A DNA stretch of 64,000 bases from Brachypterus glaber (GCA_958510825.1 OY294051.1:26399265-26463264); one strand, 5' to 3'; positions 23,374 through 33,834 are shown, numbered from the stretch's first letter. The notes: a model not told the origin generated them from the letters alone. Made by a program: numbers and translations.

Positions 23374-24305
23374 TGCAAGTTTATGATGCGCAAGGCACAT
23401 TTATCACACTTTTCCGCAACGGCTTTGGAGGTCTATGGTAGAAACAGACATTTTTTTGGAAAGGTCCGAGACACGTGTCTTTTTCCAAAAAAAACCGTCT
23501 TTTTCTGGATTGATCTGTTAACAGAAAAACATGTACTTTTCTGCATGTTTGTAATATTTTCTTAACTTCGTGTAAAAAACATGTACAAAAATATTTTTTT
23601 TTTAAATAGTCTCACTGTTTAGATCAAAATTTATTAATTTTAAACACACGACCAAATTTATTTTAATTTTCTTTGTAGAATTACATTCAGAAGGAAAAGA
23701 AGGACATTCTTAAAATTTAATTAATCCGCGTGTAAAGATAACAATGTAGATTTATTAAACCGTTATCGCTTTAATAAAGTTAAATATCTATCTCTGGGAA
23801 AATCTTTATTTTAGAGTAACAAATTTTTTTCGAATTAATACTAACGCCTACTAGAAAAACAAAAATGAAAAAGTAATTTTAAATATAATACTAAGTTAAA
23901 ATCTTTTGACATTAGGGTCTTTTCTTCTTCTTCGTTCGTGGCTCAGGAATCCTGAGAAATCGTGCACACAAAATATGTTCATTAGAAAATGCATAAGAAT
24001 TTGAATGTTTTAAAGATAATGATAATAGTTTTCTGATATCTCTTGAAAATATAATTTAAAAAATTGTTTTTTAATAGTTTTTAATTCTTTTTAGGTGTAG
24101 CATGTTTAAACATACTAGACTCATTAGAAACCATTAAAATATGTTTCATATGTTGAATATGTATGATATTCTTCTTAGAAAATTACTTATAATACTCATA
24201 ATTTCAAAGAGGTTTTGTAACTAATAATAAACTTTTATAGCAAATCTTAGAAGTTGATTTACTGTATTTTTTAAGACTACCGTTTAACAAATAAACCTCC
24301 TGTCG
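23374..24305 (+). repeat. direct repeat, copy 1 (uninterrupted)
   Basis: 932 bp from TGCAAGTTTATGATGCGCAA to AAATAAACCTCCTGTCG. Copy 2 begins 1040 bp downstream and matches from end to end apart from two insertions and an AT expansion. This copy therefore shows the pre-insertion state: GATATCTCTTGAAAATA at 24037-24053 and GACTACCGTTTAAC at 24275-24288. The repeat has no TG...CA ends, primer site or coding region, so it is not an LTR pair. It is perhaps part of an unclassified element in tandem. Confidence 0.85.
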
Positions 24306-25119
24306 CAGGCAGGTAAAAAATTCCAAAAAAAAACGGAAAAAAATCATGAAGCGTCGAAAGTTGAATATTTATAAATCTTATAGTGTCGTCTAAATGATGT
24401 ATATGCATTTTTTTGCAAGTTTATGATGCGCAAGGCACATTTATCACACTTTTCCGCAACGGCTTTGGAGGTCTATGGTAGAAACAGACAATTTTTTAGA
24501 AAGGTCCGAGACACGTGTCTTTTTCCAAAAAAAAACGTCTTTTTCTGGATTGATCTGTTAACAGAAAAACATGTACTTTTCTGCATTTTTGTAATATTTT
24601 CTAAACTTCGTTTAAAAAAAACATGTAAAAAAATATTTTTTTTTTTTAAATAGTCTCACTGTTTAGATCAAAATTTATTAATTTAAAACACATGACCAAG
24701 TTTATTTTATTTTTTTTGTAGAATTACATTCAGAAGGAAAAGAAGGACATTCTTAAAATTTAATTAATTCGCCTGTAAAGATAACAATGTATATTTATTA
24801 AAGCGTTATCGCTTTCTTAAAGTTAAATATCTATATCTGGGAAAATCTTTATTTTAGAGTAACTATTTTTTTTTCGAATTAATACTAACGCCTACTAGAA
24901 AAACAAAAATGAAAAAGTAATTTTAAATATAATACTAAGCTAAAATTTTTTGACATTAGGGCCTTTTCTTCTTCTTCGTTCTTGGCTCAGGAATCCTGAG
25001 TAATCGTGCACACAAAATATGTTCATTAGAAAATGCATAAGAATTTTCTGAATGTTTTAAAGATGTTTAATGATAATAGGTTTCTGATATCTCTTGTAGT
25101 GTTGCCGCCTAAGGCCTAT

Positions 25120-25260
25120 CGTCTCACTATCGTCTCGTTATCGTTGGACATAACGATAGCGAGAGGTGAAAAAATATCGTATCGTTGTAACGATAACGAG
25201 AGGCCTCTCGCCCGTAACGAGACCGACGCGAGAGCGATAACTATCGTACAGTCAGAGACA
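25120..25260. promoter_or_regulatory. subterminal CGATAAC / CGAGAGG motif array, left
   Basis: At least ten copies of ATCGTTA/TAACGAT-like and GAGAGG-like motifs are packed into 140 bp, some as palindromes (CGAGAGGCCTCTCG). hAT transposases of other species bind short subterminal repeats, so a transposase-binding role is a reasonable inference. A mirrored array lies at 26022-26165. Confidence 0.5.
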
Positions 25261-26021
25261 GTCAAATGTTGAAGCCACCTAAAATCAGATAAAAATATTT
25301 GACACAAACGTCATTATTTAATTTTTGAATTTAATGATTTTTAAAATGCAAATATATTCTTTTATAGGCATTATGCATCATACATTAGCACATAATAAAA
25401 GGCTTTTATCTTTTAAAATCGTATCCAAGGCAGGAACCTCTTCAACAATGTCCCATTTTTATAGCAGATACAAAAACATGAACTCCAAGCAGATACCCTA
25501 AGTACCTAACTAGGACTATAGTAAGTACGATAGTATTTGACTAATACGAGGGGTAATTTAAAAGAAGGCAAAAATTTCAGATCTGGTGTTTGTAGGATTT
25601 GAGTGCTAAACATCAATTTTAACAGTGTTTATATATTTTGCTTTCCCATGTTTACTTTCCCATAAAGAAAAAGGAAAAAAATAATATAAAATTACATCAC
25701 CAGATCTGAAATTTTTGCCTTCTTTTAAATTACCCCTCGTATTAGTCAAATACTACTGTACTTACTATAGTCCTAGTTAGGTACTTAGTGCATCTGCCTG
25801 GAGTTCATGTTTTTGTATGTGCTATAAAAATAGGACAATGTTGAAGAGGTTCCTGCCTTGGATACGATTTTAAGAGATAAAAGCCTTTTATTATGTGCTA
25901 ATGTATGATGCATAATGCCTATTAAAGAATATATTTGCATTATTAAATTCAAAAATTAAATAATGACGTTTGTGTCAAATTCCTTTAACTAATATTAGAT
26001 GGCTGAAATATTCAACTTTTA

Positions 26022-26165
26022 CGCCGGAACGATAAGTATCGTTATCGCGAGAGGTAGGCGATAACGAGAGGCCTCTCGTTATCGTTTGTGCGAGACGATA
26101 ACTTTTGAACTATCGCATCGTAGTTGCGATACGAGAGGTATTTATTGGCGATAACTATCGCTTTA
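26022..26165. promoter_or_regulatory. subterminal CGATAAC / CGAGAGG motif array, right
   Basis: Counterpart of the left array with CGATAAGTATCGTTATCGCG, GATAACGAGAGGCCTCTCGT and GCGATAACTATCGC. The order of motifs is not a strict mirror image of the left side although the outer and inner arm parts are, which suggests faster turnover or shuffling of this zone. Confidence 0.5.
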
Positions 26166-26292
26166 GGCGGCAACACTAATCTCTTGAAAATATAATTTAA
26201 AAAATTGTTTTTTAATAGTTTTTAATTCTTTTTAGGTTAGCATTTTTTAACATACTAGACTCATTAGAAACCATTAAAATATGTTTCATATG

Positions 26293-26295
<3 letters not shown>

Positions 26296-26355
<60 letters not shown>
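26296..26355. repeat. AT microsatellite, about 30 units
   Basis: Uninterrupted AT run inside copy 2 of the direct repeat. Copy 1 has only GTATGATATT at this place, so the expansion occurred after duplication. Confidence 0.95.
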
Positions 26356-26357
<2 letters not shown>

Positions 26358-26470
26358 ATTCTTCTTGGAAAATTACTCATAATACTCATAATTTCAAAGA
26401 GGTTCTGTAACTAATAATAAACTTTTATAGCAAATGTTAGAAGTTGATTTAGTGTATTTTTTTAATACTA

Positions 26471-26895
26471 CACGGAAAGAAATTAGTGGGCTCTGTGCTA
26501 TACATTATAAGATATTTGGTAACAGTGGCAAATTATAGTGATTTAAGCTATAGATTATAAGGGACACAATAACTAATAATGTTAAAAATAAATTGGAAAC
26601 GATTATATATATTACAGACACGATTATATTTATTACAGGCACTATTATAAATTTACAGAAATTTTATTATATTATAAAAATTATTAGCACGGACAATAAT
26701 TAAATCTATTTAAGCTATAAATGCCATACTATTTGTTATATTTTATTATTCACTAAATAATTAAAGTATTTCATATAAATTTTTACACTGACTGCCATAA
26801 TTGTAAGAGAAAGCCTTGTATTTATATAATAAGCGATTATAATTTGCTTGGTATGTGTGTTATAGCGCTCCTAGCTATAATTTTGTTTTTCCGTG
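26471..26895. mobile_element. TA-target inverted-repeat element (MITE)
   Basis: Ends CACGGAAAGAAA and TTTGTTTTTCCGTG, flanked by TA on both sides (26469-26470 and 26896-26897). Copy 1 of the surrounding repeat has a single TA at the matching site (GACTACCG), so the insertion is clean. The 425-bp interior is AT-rich with recurring TTATAATNTATTA phrases and no ORF. TA duplication suggests a Tc1/mariner-type or similar element. Confidence 0.8.
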
Positions 26896-27020
26896 TATCG
26901 TTTAACAAATAAACCTCCTGTCGTTTGGACAATAACTATAACTTAAAATAACTATTTCTTGAAATCCTTCGACCATGGACTTTGGCTCATGATTATTAAT
27001 TTAGTTTTCTTTTGTTTCAG

Positions 27021-27156
27021 GTCGAACAATTTACAGTATTATGGCTACTTTTTATAATAATAGTAGCAGGAAATTTAGGGGTAATGTATACATTAATATT
27101 CGGCAGATGCAGAAAAAGTCGGATGAATTTTTTTATCACACATCTTGCATTTGCAG
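27021..27156 (+). CDS. CCAPR: CCAP receptor exon: TM1 and start of TM2
   Basis: Class A G-protein-coupled receptor for the cardioactive peptide CCAP, which acts in ecdysis and heart-rate control; orthologous family in vertebrates is NPSR. This exon reads VEQFTVLWLLFIIIVAGN (TM1 with the conserved GN), the basic first intracellular loop GRCRKSRMN and FFITHLAFA at the start of TM2. The codon for the conserved TM2 aspartate is split: G here, AT in the next exon. A pyrimidine-rich acceptor TTTTGTTTCAG precedes 27021; the donor GTAATT starts at 27157. The open frame that continues into the intron is not coding. No start codon of the gene is in this exon. Confidence 0.92.
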
Positions 27157-27539
27157 GTAATTTTAAAATTGTGTACTTTCGTCAAAAGAGCGTTTCTTGT
27201 TGGTTACGATATATCGTACAACTCTATCGCGATAAAGTTGTACGTCATAGATTGCCATCTCGCTTGCACTTGCATGAAAACGTCATACTTTAGCCTAACA
27301 TTGGGAGGAGCAAAACGAGCTGTATGAATTAATGTAAGACATTTCATTTTCATTTTTTTAATTGTTTGTTACGCTACAATTCAGATGGGTTTCTGAATAG
27401 AGTGGACATTAAACTTTACACAGTGTGAAGTGTTAAGTTTAACGCCATTTCATTTATGTTTCCTACGTAGCTACAATTTAGAACACAAAAGTAAAATTTT
27501 GACACACTATCTTTTGCACTTTGAGTGACGATATATAAA
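27157..27539. other. intron 1, 5' part, no feature recognised
   Basis: Begins with the donor GTAATT. A short inverted phrase (ACGATATATCGT, ACAACTCTATCGCGATAAAG, GTTGTACGTC) lies near 27208-27247. Nothing else is clear. Confidence 0.45.
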
Positions 27540-27780
27540 AGCCCTTACTCCATATTGTTAGTAATGACTAAATCCATGGTAACTGTCGTCACAGCCGCAG
27601 AAAAAATTACACTTTCTTTTAGATACTTTATTATATTATTATTAAAGATTGTTAGTTATTTATTATTTTTAAAGACTGTTTGTGAAAAAAATAATATAAT
27701 AACATATTTAAAAGAAAGTGTCATTCTTTATGCGGCCTTTTAATGACAGTTACCATGGAATTACCCTAATAAGGATTTTG
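27540..27780. mobile_element. hairpin element, about 72-bp arms
   Basis: 27572-27643 and 27689-27760 are inverted copies: TCCATGGTAACTGTCGTCAC against GACAGTTACCATGGA, and ACACTTTCTTTTAGATA against the complement. Weaker pairing extends to CCTTACTCCATA / CCTAATAAGG outside. MITE-like, within intron 1. Confidence 0.7.
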
Positions 27781-27961
27781 CAACCTTTGGATTCAGGAAA
27801 TTTATTCTGATGTCTTACAAAACACAAAACGCTCTACCGTTCTAAGAATGAAACTTAAAGGGCCTTTAATAAAGTTCGTGCCATTAATGTGTATGACCGC
27901 TATGGCAGCATCTAAAATTATCAGTTTACCATTAGTTTATTTTCCATGATTTTTTAACATC

Positions 27962-28850
27962 AAGGGGTTTTTGGGGTCTCTGGTTAAGAATCTGATGCCA
28001 GTTTTCCAAAATTCAAAACGGTGGATCCAATATATTGGATCCACGCTATATATCGTCCACTAAAGGCTCTAGTTGTCTAACTCCAAATTTTTCAAAAATG
28101 AGATTTTTATCAAATTTGCTTCATTATCTGATTACCAACATACTTCAAAAAAAAAAAGTTGCATTAAACCAATATCAGCCTCAAAAAATGCAAAAATGTA
28201 AATATTTTAAGTCGCTAAGTGTCTAACTCCATCATATGATTGTGAGAAAACAATTAAATGAGAACTGTCACTAATGTCAAACTATTTCTCGACAACAGGG
28301 GATCCCGTTTCAAATATTTGTTAATTTACTGTTTGATGAGAATTATAATTATTGCCATTAATAATGTATATATATTATGCCTACCTAGTAGTAATATTAT
28401 ATATTAAATATAAAAATATAAATTTTTTGTAATAATATTACGCGATATAATACGATGGGTATCCTCTTTTATCTTCCCTTGGAGTTAGACCATTAGTGAA
28501 TTTAGATTCTGTGGTTAAAATTTAATTTTCAAATAATTTATATAAAATAGATAACAATGAAAAGTTTTAAATACATTAACACATTTCAAACATTTTTACC
28601 TGTGAACAAGCTAGTTTTAAAGTTCTAAATTGCTATAATTAAGTTTTAAATCGTTTTTTACGTCTCCTGAAAAATATGACGTTTTGGAGTTAGACCGTTA
28701 GAGCCTTTAGATGACGATATAGCGGATAAGATTTTTTTAAGTTGCTCGGATTTACTTGAAACTTGGTACTCGGGGGTTTTCGGGGTCGCTGATTACGAAT
28801 CTGGTGCCAGTTTTCCAAAATTCAAAATGGCGGATCTAATATGGCAGATT
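27962..28850. repeat. flanking direct repeats around an inverted-end element
   Basis: GGGTTTTTGGGGTC...CCAGTTTTCCAAAATTCAAA at 27966-28020 recurs in the same sense at 28774-28828. Between them, 28047-28090 and 28680-28725 form inverted ends (TCCACTAAAGGCTCTAG, GTCTAACTCCAA against TTGGAGTTAGAC, CTAGAGCCTTTAG-like). A GTCTAACTCCA phrase also occurs at 28220. This looks like a DNA element of about 680 bp inside, or bounded by, another repeat. The non-coding interior is AT-rich. Confidence 0.6.
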
Positions 28851-29228
28851 ATATTTTTTAAAGTTTCGTTTAACCAGACTGTATTTTTCTTACGTATTTT
28901 TATGTGCTGAAAACGAATTTGATGGTGAAAATGCTCGCTAAGCCCCAATTGTTTTCAAAAATTTGCAAAAGAAATATTGGAGGAGTTAGCTCAAAACCTT
29001 TAATGTTCAACAGCAAATAAACTACTAAATTTTAGGATTTGCGCCCAGACACTTTTGATCAAAAAAAAATTCAAGAACATAAATATACAGGGCGATTTAT
29101 TAACCCGTTTACAAACTCTGGCAACGAAAATTAGATTCCACGAAGAATTGTTCATATAAACACGTGTCCTATCTTTCTTCGTTCAGAAGTTTTTAAAATT
29201 GTTAAGTTAAAAAACCATAGTAATAAAC

Positions 29229-29770
29229 AATTACCTGTCAAAAATTGTTTGTTAATGTCATGGCCATTGATATTTAAAAAAGATAAAGAGAGAAGTTTTA
29301 CAGAGGGAGATAAAAGTATAATTATTATAGAATCTATAATTTATTTGAGGCGTATATATATTTATAGTATTATTAATTTAAGCCATTTCGCCTCAATGAC
29401 TATTTATATCGATAAAAATTCTAAAACAGAAAATAAAATTAAAATGTTCTTATCAGAAGCACCTATCTCTAGATGCGCCTGATAAGAACATTTTAAGTTT
29501 ATTTTCTGTTTTAGATTTTTTATCGATATAAATAATCATTGAGGCGAAATGGCTCAAATTAATAATACTAAAAATATAATTATTATTATGTTTTAAAATA
29601 AAATTATGCATAATTTTGCTAAAAATAACATTTTGAATTACATTTTAAAGAGGCTAGTTAAATTTTATTCATTACAGTAAATTTTCTGGCAACGACGAAC
29701 TAAACCCTCTTTATCTTATCTAAATGTCAATGGCCGTGACACTAACAAACAATTTTTGACAGTTGATTGT
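29229..29770. repeat. long hairpin, about 230-bp arms
   Basis: The centre (about 29470) is nearly perfect: AAAATGTTCTTATCAGAAGC against GCCTGATAAGAACATTTTAA. The arms run outward through TTTATATCGATAAAAATTCT, CGCCTCAATGA and, at the base, CTGTCAAAAATTGTTTGTTA against TAACAAACAATTTTTGACAG. An AATAATTATA-rich bubble of unequal length separates inner and outer arm parts. Confidence 0.8.
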
Positions 29771-29811
29771 AAAAAAATGCTAGTTACTAAATTTAGTTTT
29801 GTTCAAGGGGC

Positions 29812-30475
29812 TGATCGCGTCTGAAATTTGTACAAAAGAGTTCCTTTTTCCAAATAGTTCCTGAGAGTTCCCTCGGAGTTCCTCCGGAGTTCCTCCAGAG
29901 TTCCTTGGGAGTTCCTCCTGTGTTCCTTAAAAGGTTCCTCTCTGGAAGGGGTAATTTTTAGCAAATAAGCCGTAGAAATTACCCTCAAAAAAAAGCTTTG
30001 TCCCTGACGGTTTCTACCAAATTTGGCGCCCCTTCAACACAAAAATTGGCGCCCCAAAATTACCTTAAGGAAAAAAAGCTTTGTCCCTGAAGGTTTCTAC
30101 CCTACCAACCTTGCCGCCCCTTCAGAACAAAATTTGGCTCCCCAAAATTACCTTCAGGAAAAAAGCTTTGTCCCTGATGGTTTCTCCCAAACTTGGGGCC
30201 CCTTCAAAAAAAATTGGCGCCCAAAGGTAGGATGTTTTGATAAAGTGTTTGTAACGGCTCATCTAGTTTGAAAATAAAAACGTTAATCCGCATGGGTAAT
30301 AAATAATAATTGTTTCTGACCGCGTCTGAAATTTGTACAAAAGAGTTCCTTTTTGCAAAGAGTTTCTCTGAGTTCCTTCGGAGTTCCTCGGAGTTCCTCC
30401 AGAGTTCCTCAGAGTTCCTCGGAGTTTCTCCAGAGTTCCTCCTGAGTTCCTTTGGCTTGTACAAAAGATTTCCTC
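29812..30475 (+). repeat. two GAGTTCCTC minisatellites around a GGCGCCCC array
   Basis: 29812-29940 and 30312-30475 both open with GCGTCTGAAATTTGTACAAA and AGAGTTCC, followed by 8-10 units of about 9-12 bp, GAGTTCCTC(C)(G/A). The second block also ends with GTACAAAAGATTTCCTCGCG, an inverted-like echo of its start. Between them, 29985-30230 holds three units of about 78 bp built on AAAGCTTTGTCCCTGA(C/A)GGT and TTGGCGCCCC. The frames seen here (ELRRNSEE repeats on the minus strand) are products of the repeat, not proteins. Confidence 0.8.
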
Positions 30476-30662
30476 GCGGTCAGCCTCTCGGTTTTGTTAA
30501 ATCATGGCTATTACGTTTTTTTTACTTAAAAATTTTAAAAATGCTATAACTCCTGAAAGAGAAAGATAGGACCTATGTTTATATGAACATTTCTTCATTA
30601 AATTAAATTATTATATTCTCGTTGCCAACGTTTATAAACGGGCTAATAAATCACCCGGTATT

Positions 30663-31899
30663 CAAATTTCGGCGAAATATCTGGCACCTACACGTTAAAA
30701 CTAAATTACATACTTACTCCGTAAATGGTAATATGTTGCCATAGACCGGTACGTTAAAAATGACATAGTCCATAATGGTAATATTTTGCATATTGTACAT
30801 TCTTTTATACAAAAATAAATCTTTTTACACATTTTTACACAAATTCATGAATTATGCATAGTCCAGTATAGTAAATTTACTTAGTGTATATGTAAATTAA
30901 TGTATTTTTACATTATTTTACATTCAGTTTTTACAGTGTAAGAGTAATTGACTTTTTTTGTGAGCAGGTACCTTTTTGTAACGAAAAATATAAAATTTTG
31001 GAATAAATAAATCTAATCTATTATTTTAGAGTCATGGATATATATATATATACATGTATAAAAGGATAATAATATTTTGAATTAAATTTTCATCTTCTAG
31101 GCTACACTTTATATCCGTTTAACTTTGAACTTAAATTTAAATCGATCAAAATGTTTAAATATTGAGAAATATAAAATACCGACAAGCAAAGTCCTTTTTG
31201 ATGTAAATGCATATATCATGTTCTCTTTGAAACCCGTTAACGGAATTCCCTTTAGTTTAAGAGCTGGTGCCCATTTTTACTTGATTATTTTCTCCCGGCT
31301 GTATTTTAGATACGCATTTGAAAACGATCCACCCCAATATCACGCAAACTATGCACAATTAAAAAATTCTAAAAGATTTTTGATTTCTTTTTTACAAAAT
31401 TACAAAAAAGAGATCAATTTGATTTTTCGAGGTTGAAATTTAAGTATATAATTTTGGGGGCTGTAGATTTTACCCCCCAGCTACCCCAACATTAGAATCT
31501 TAAATAGCAACCTCAATTGTGATACGTCATTTAAAAGAGCTTAAAAAATTCTATTTTTGGTTAAAACAAGAATTAAATATACTGTTGTTGTTAATTCTAC
31601 CCTTTAGCAACCCAACTGTTTTATTTTTAATTAATTCCCAATTCTTACGATACATTATTTCCAGGATCTTAAAAAGTGCTATCTTTGGCATACAAAAAAA
31701 AAATAAAAATACCAACCCTTAACTTAAGGGTGGACGCTTTTACTTCATAATAATAAAAAATGAAGGTATTTTTGCTTACCGTCAAAAATTTAAATAAATA
31801 TTTTTGAAAGTTGCAACACACCCAACTCCTTATCCTTAACTGTATTTTTTATATACCAAAAGACATCATTTTTAGGCTTTTTAGGCTTTAACATTTTGT
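30663..31899. other. intron 1, AT-rich DNA with a TA run
   Basis: 31036-31052 is a short TA run. 30900-30945 ends in the TTTTTACAGTGTAA phrase seen at MITE ends. 31440-31720 shows weak repeats of the AGCTACCCCAA/CAACCCAACTG type. A frame at 31125-31436 has no recognisable domain. No gene can be supported. Confidence 0.4.
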
Positions 31900-32270
31900 T
31901 TGTTTTAAGTGAATTTCACCTTTTTTTAAAAGATTTTTTCTTTCGTAGAAAAAATTATATTTTATTGTAGGCCTTTCTTCTACACACAACTATATATTTT
32001 ATATAGTTTAAAGTTCACAAAAAAAAATATTTTTTTTTCATCAGAACTGTTTTCAAAATGGCGGCGTGAACTTTTTTGCTGGCGCAAGTGATTTCTTGAC
32101 TCCAGGTAATCTAAAAGCAAAAAACAAAATGGATTCTTGTTAATTATGTTACTGGTTATTGCAGTACCTAGAATTATATATACTTATTTACAATAAAATA
32201 TAATTTTTTCTAAGAAAAAAAAATCTTTTACAAAAAAAGTTGAAATCCATAATAAATCCATAATGCATAT
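31900..32270 (+). repeat. dispersed repeat, + copy
   Basis: Matches 49620-49925 in reverse complement. Shared blocks are AAAATGGCGGCGTGAAC, TTTTTTGCTGGCGCA(A/G)GTGATT, GATTCTTGTTAATTATGTTA and AAAATATAA(T)TTTTTCT. It ends about 120 bp before the second exon. Family not recognised. Confidence 0.7.
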
Positions 32271-32393
32271 ATAGTAATTTGGCCCTGAAGAGGCCTGAAT
32301 ATTAGGTGAAGCCTTGGCATGTTTATGTAATGCAATAAACTGTAAGTTAAAAAGTTAATAAAGTTAATTATATTCTAGATGGTTTTATTTTAG

Positions 32394-32497
32394 ATTTGTC
32401 AGTGGGCCTAATCAGTGTTCTAACAGATATAATTTGGAAAATGACTGTCACATGGTATGCAGGAAATGTAGCTTGTAAAGTCATCAGATTCCTGCAA
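32394..32497 (+). CDS. CCAPR: CCAP receptor exon: TM2 and start of TM3
   Basis: Completes the TM2 aspartate and reads DLSVGLISVLTDIIWKM (TM2), TVTWYAGNVAC (first extracellular loop with the conserved Trp and the Cys that forms the disulfide at the top of TM3) and KVIRFLQ. The acceptor is TTTTATTTTAG, the donor GTAAGT at 32498. 104 bp, entering with two bases of a split codon and leaving in phase 0. The segment is strongly conserved among insect CCAP receptors and vertebrate NPSR. The following intron is about 29.2 kb. Confidence 0.93.
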
Positions 32498-32602
32498 GTA
32501 AGTTAAACTTTACCTATTAAAAATTTTCTATTGGTTCCATATAGGAAATTTCCACGCCGACCCATATAGGATTTTAGTCGCAATCTCTAGTGGTTTTACA
32601 TA

Positions 32603-33321
32603 CAGTGCGGTCCAAAAGTCACCCCCCCCCTTTTAACTTTTGAACGAGTTGAGATATCGACTTCAAATTTAGAACTCTTAAATAAGACAAGTTAAACTAT
32701 CTTTTAACATATATTTGATATTTTCAGCTCTTAAAATGTAGGCAGGGGGGCATGGGGGGACATTTTTTTAAATGGAAAGGGGGGTCGTGTGATACATCAT
32801 TTTAAAGCTTATAATATTCTCTATTTAAACTAACATTTTTAAATTTTTTAAAAATGGTTTTTAAGGTTTTGATTTTTCAATTTTTTGTGCTAAAACATTC
32901 GATTTTTTAAGTTTTTTTTATAAATCTTTATTTATGTCAACTAAAATTAGTTAAAAGTATAATTAACATTTTTTTATGATGAAATTAGGCATTTTAAAAA
33001 AATTATTTGTTTTTTTTTAGAGGAATTTTCACATTAATACCCATTTTCAACCTCATTTTAAACCCAAAAAAATTATTTTTTTAAATTTAAAAATATAGAG
33101 TTAAATGGAGAATTTTTTAAGCTTTAAAATGATGTATTACACGACCCCCCTTTCCATTTAAAAAAATGTGCCTTATATGCCCCCCTGCCCACATTTTAAG
33201 AGCTAAAAGTATTAAATATATGCTAAAAGATAGTTTAAGTTGTCTCATTTAAAAATTCCAAATTTGAAGTCGATATCTCAACTGGTTCAAAAGTTAAGAG
33301 GGTGACTTTTGGACCGCTCTG
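32603..33321. mobile_element. mariner-type foldback element, TA target
   Basis: Ends CAGTGCGGTCCAAAAGTCAC and GTGACTTTTGGACCGCTCTG, flanked by TA (32601-32602 and 33322-33323). The arms are inverted copies over about 300 bp each (for example GTTGAGATATCGACTTCAAA against TTTGAAGTCGATATCTCAAC). Terminal CAGT and TA duplication fit the Tc1/mariner superfamily. No transposase. Related fragments: 560-805, 14090-14195 and 47515-47770. It sits 105 bp behind the donor site of the second exon. Confidence 0.85.
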
Positions 33322-33536
33322 TATGTAATTTCCTTTAAATTATGGGAATCGGCAGAGCTGGCATTCATTGGAAATCATATTCGAGAAGAAAAACAAACCT
33401 AATATAACAAACTGTTCTTTTTGATTTTTGAGATGATTCTCTTCAATTTCAATAAGCATCGTGTGACACAATTCGTTTCCTTAACAAATTTATTTTTCTT
33501 GATTTCTCACTTTTCTTCCTTGAGACAAAAAAACGT

Positions 33537-33692
33537 GACATACGGACGAACAGACATACGGACGGACAGACAGACAGACGGATAGACCGACAGACGGATA
33601 GACCGGTAGACGGATAGACCGACAGACTGACAGACAGGCAGACGGACAAACGGACGGAGAGATGTAAGAACGGATAGATGGACAGATAGACG
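33537..33692. repeat. GACAGACGGA-type minisatellite
   Basis: About 150 bp of loosely repeated 4- and 8-bp units (GACGGACA, GACAGACG, GATAGACC). The minus-strand frame across it (33449-33760, SVCLSVSLSVYPS-like) is an artefact of the repeat. Confidence 0.85.
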
Positions 33693-33834
33693 GACATTTT
33701 TAAAAGTTGTTTAGAGTTGTATATTATACAAAGAAGTATTATACGTTTACTTCGGACCACGAAAAAATATTTTACTTTCCCCAGGAAAGTCTTGCGTTAG
33801 TAAAAAAAAATCGAAAAATTTGAATTGCTTTTTT

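Larger units (their letters stand above)
25097..26178. mobile_element. hAT-type foldback element, 8-bp target duplication
   Basis: The ends are TAGTGTTGCCGCCTA and TAGGCGGCAACACTA, flanked on both sides by ATCTCTTG (25089-25096 and 26179-26186). Copy 1 of the surrounding repeat has ATCTCTTG once, which proves an 8-bp target duplication. Terminal repeats of this form and 8-bp duplications are hallmarks of hAT transposons. Arms of about 490 bp (to about 25587 and from about 25695) are inverted copies; the loop is about 108 bp. No transposase frame exists, so it depends on an autonomous hAT elsewhere. The outer 170 bp on each side are dense in CGATAAC and CGAGAGG motifs. Confidence 0.9.
24414..26923 (+). 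repeat. direct repeat, copy 2 (with two insertions)
   Basis: Same sequence as copy 1 with about 4-5% substitutions by eye. It is interrupted by a hAT-type foldback (25097-26178) and a TA-target element (26471-26895), and the short TATGTATGATATT of copy 1 has become an AT run of about 60 bp (26296-26355). The 108-bp spacer 24306-24413 is unrelated to either copy. Confidence 0.85.
29086..30662. mobile_element. 1.58-kb inverted-end element with inner hairpin and minisatellites
   Basis: The outer ends are ACAGGGCGATTTATTAACCC and GGGCTAATAAATCACCCGGT, with similarity reaching about 150 bp inward on each side (GTTTACAAACTCTGGCAACGA against TCGTTGCCAACGTTTATAAAC in part). Inside are a strong hairpin (29229-29770) and, to its right, the minisatellite cluster 29812-30475. 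It lies in intron 1. No transposase frame. Confidence 0.7.

Noticed and set aside
23299..24653. Paired frames of 88 and 76 residues in the direct repeat copies
   Set aside because: They reflect the duplication; the substitutions show no sign of codon conservation and no domain is seen.
23374..26923. Interpretation of the 932-bp direct repeats as LTRs
   Set aside because: No TG...CA ends, no primer site, no purine tract, no target duplication and only a 108-bp unrelated spacer.
1..27020. Search for the first CCAP receptor exon upstream
   Set aside because: No stretch with a start codon, a signal-like or extracellular N-terminus and a phase-0 donor could be supported; N-termini in this family are poorly conserved.
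27145..27327. Extension of the TM1 exon frame past 27156
   Set aside because: A consensus donor follows at 27157, and the next exon restores the conserved aspartate; the extra residues are intron.
29803..30549. Frames with ELRRNSEE or EFLRSSSEF repeats on both strands
   Set aside because: Produced by the GAGTTCCTC minisatellite, open on both strands because of unit length.
33449..33760. 103-residue minus-strand frame with SVCLSVSLSVYPS repeats
   Set aside because: It is the translation of a GACAGACGGA-type minisatellite and has no domain.
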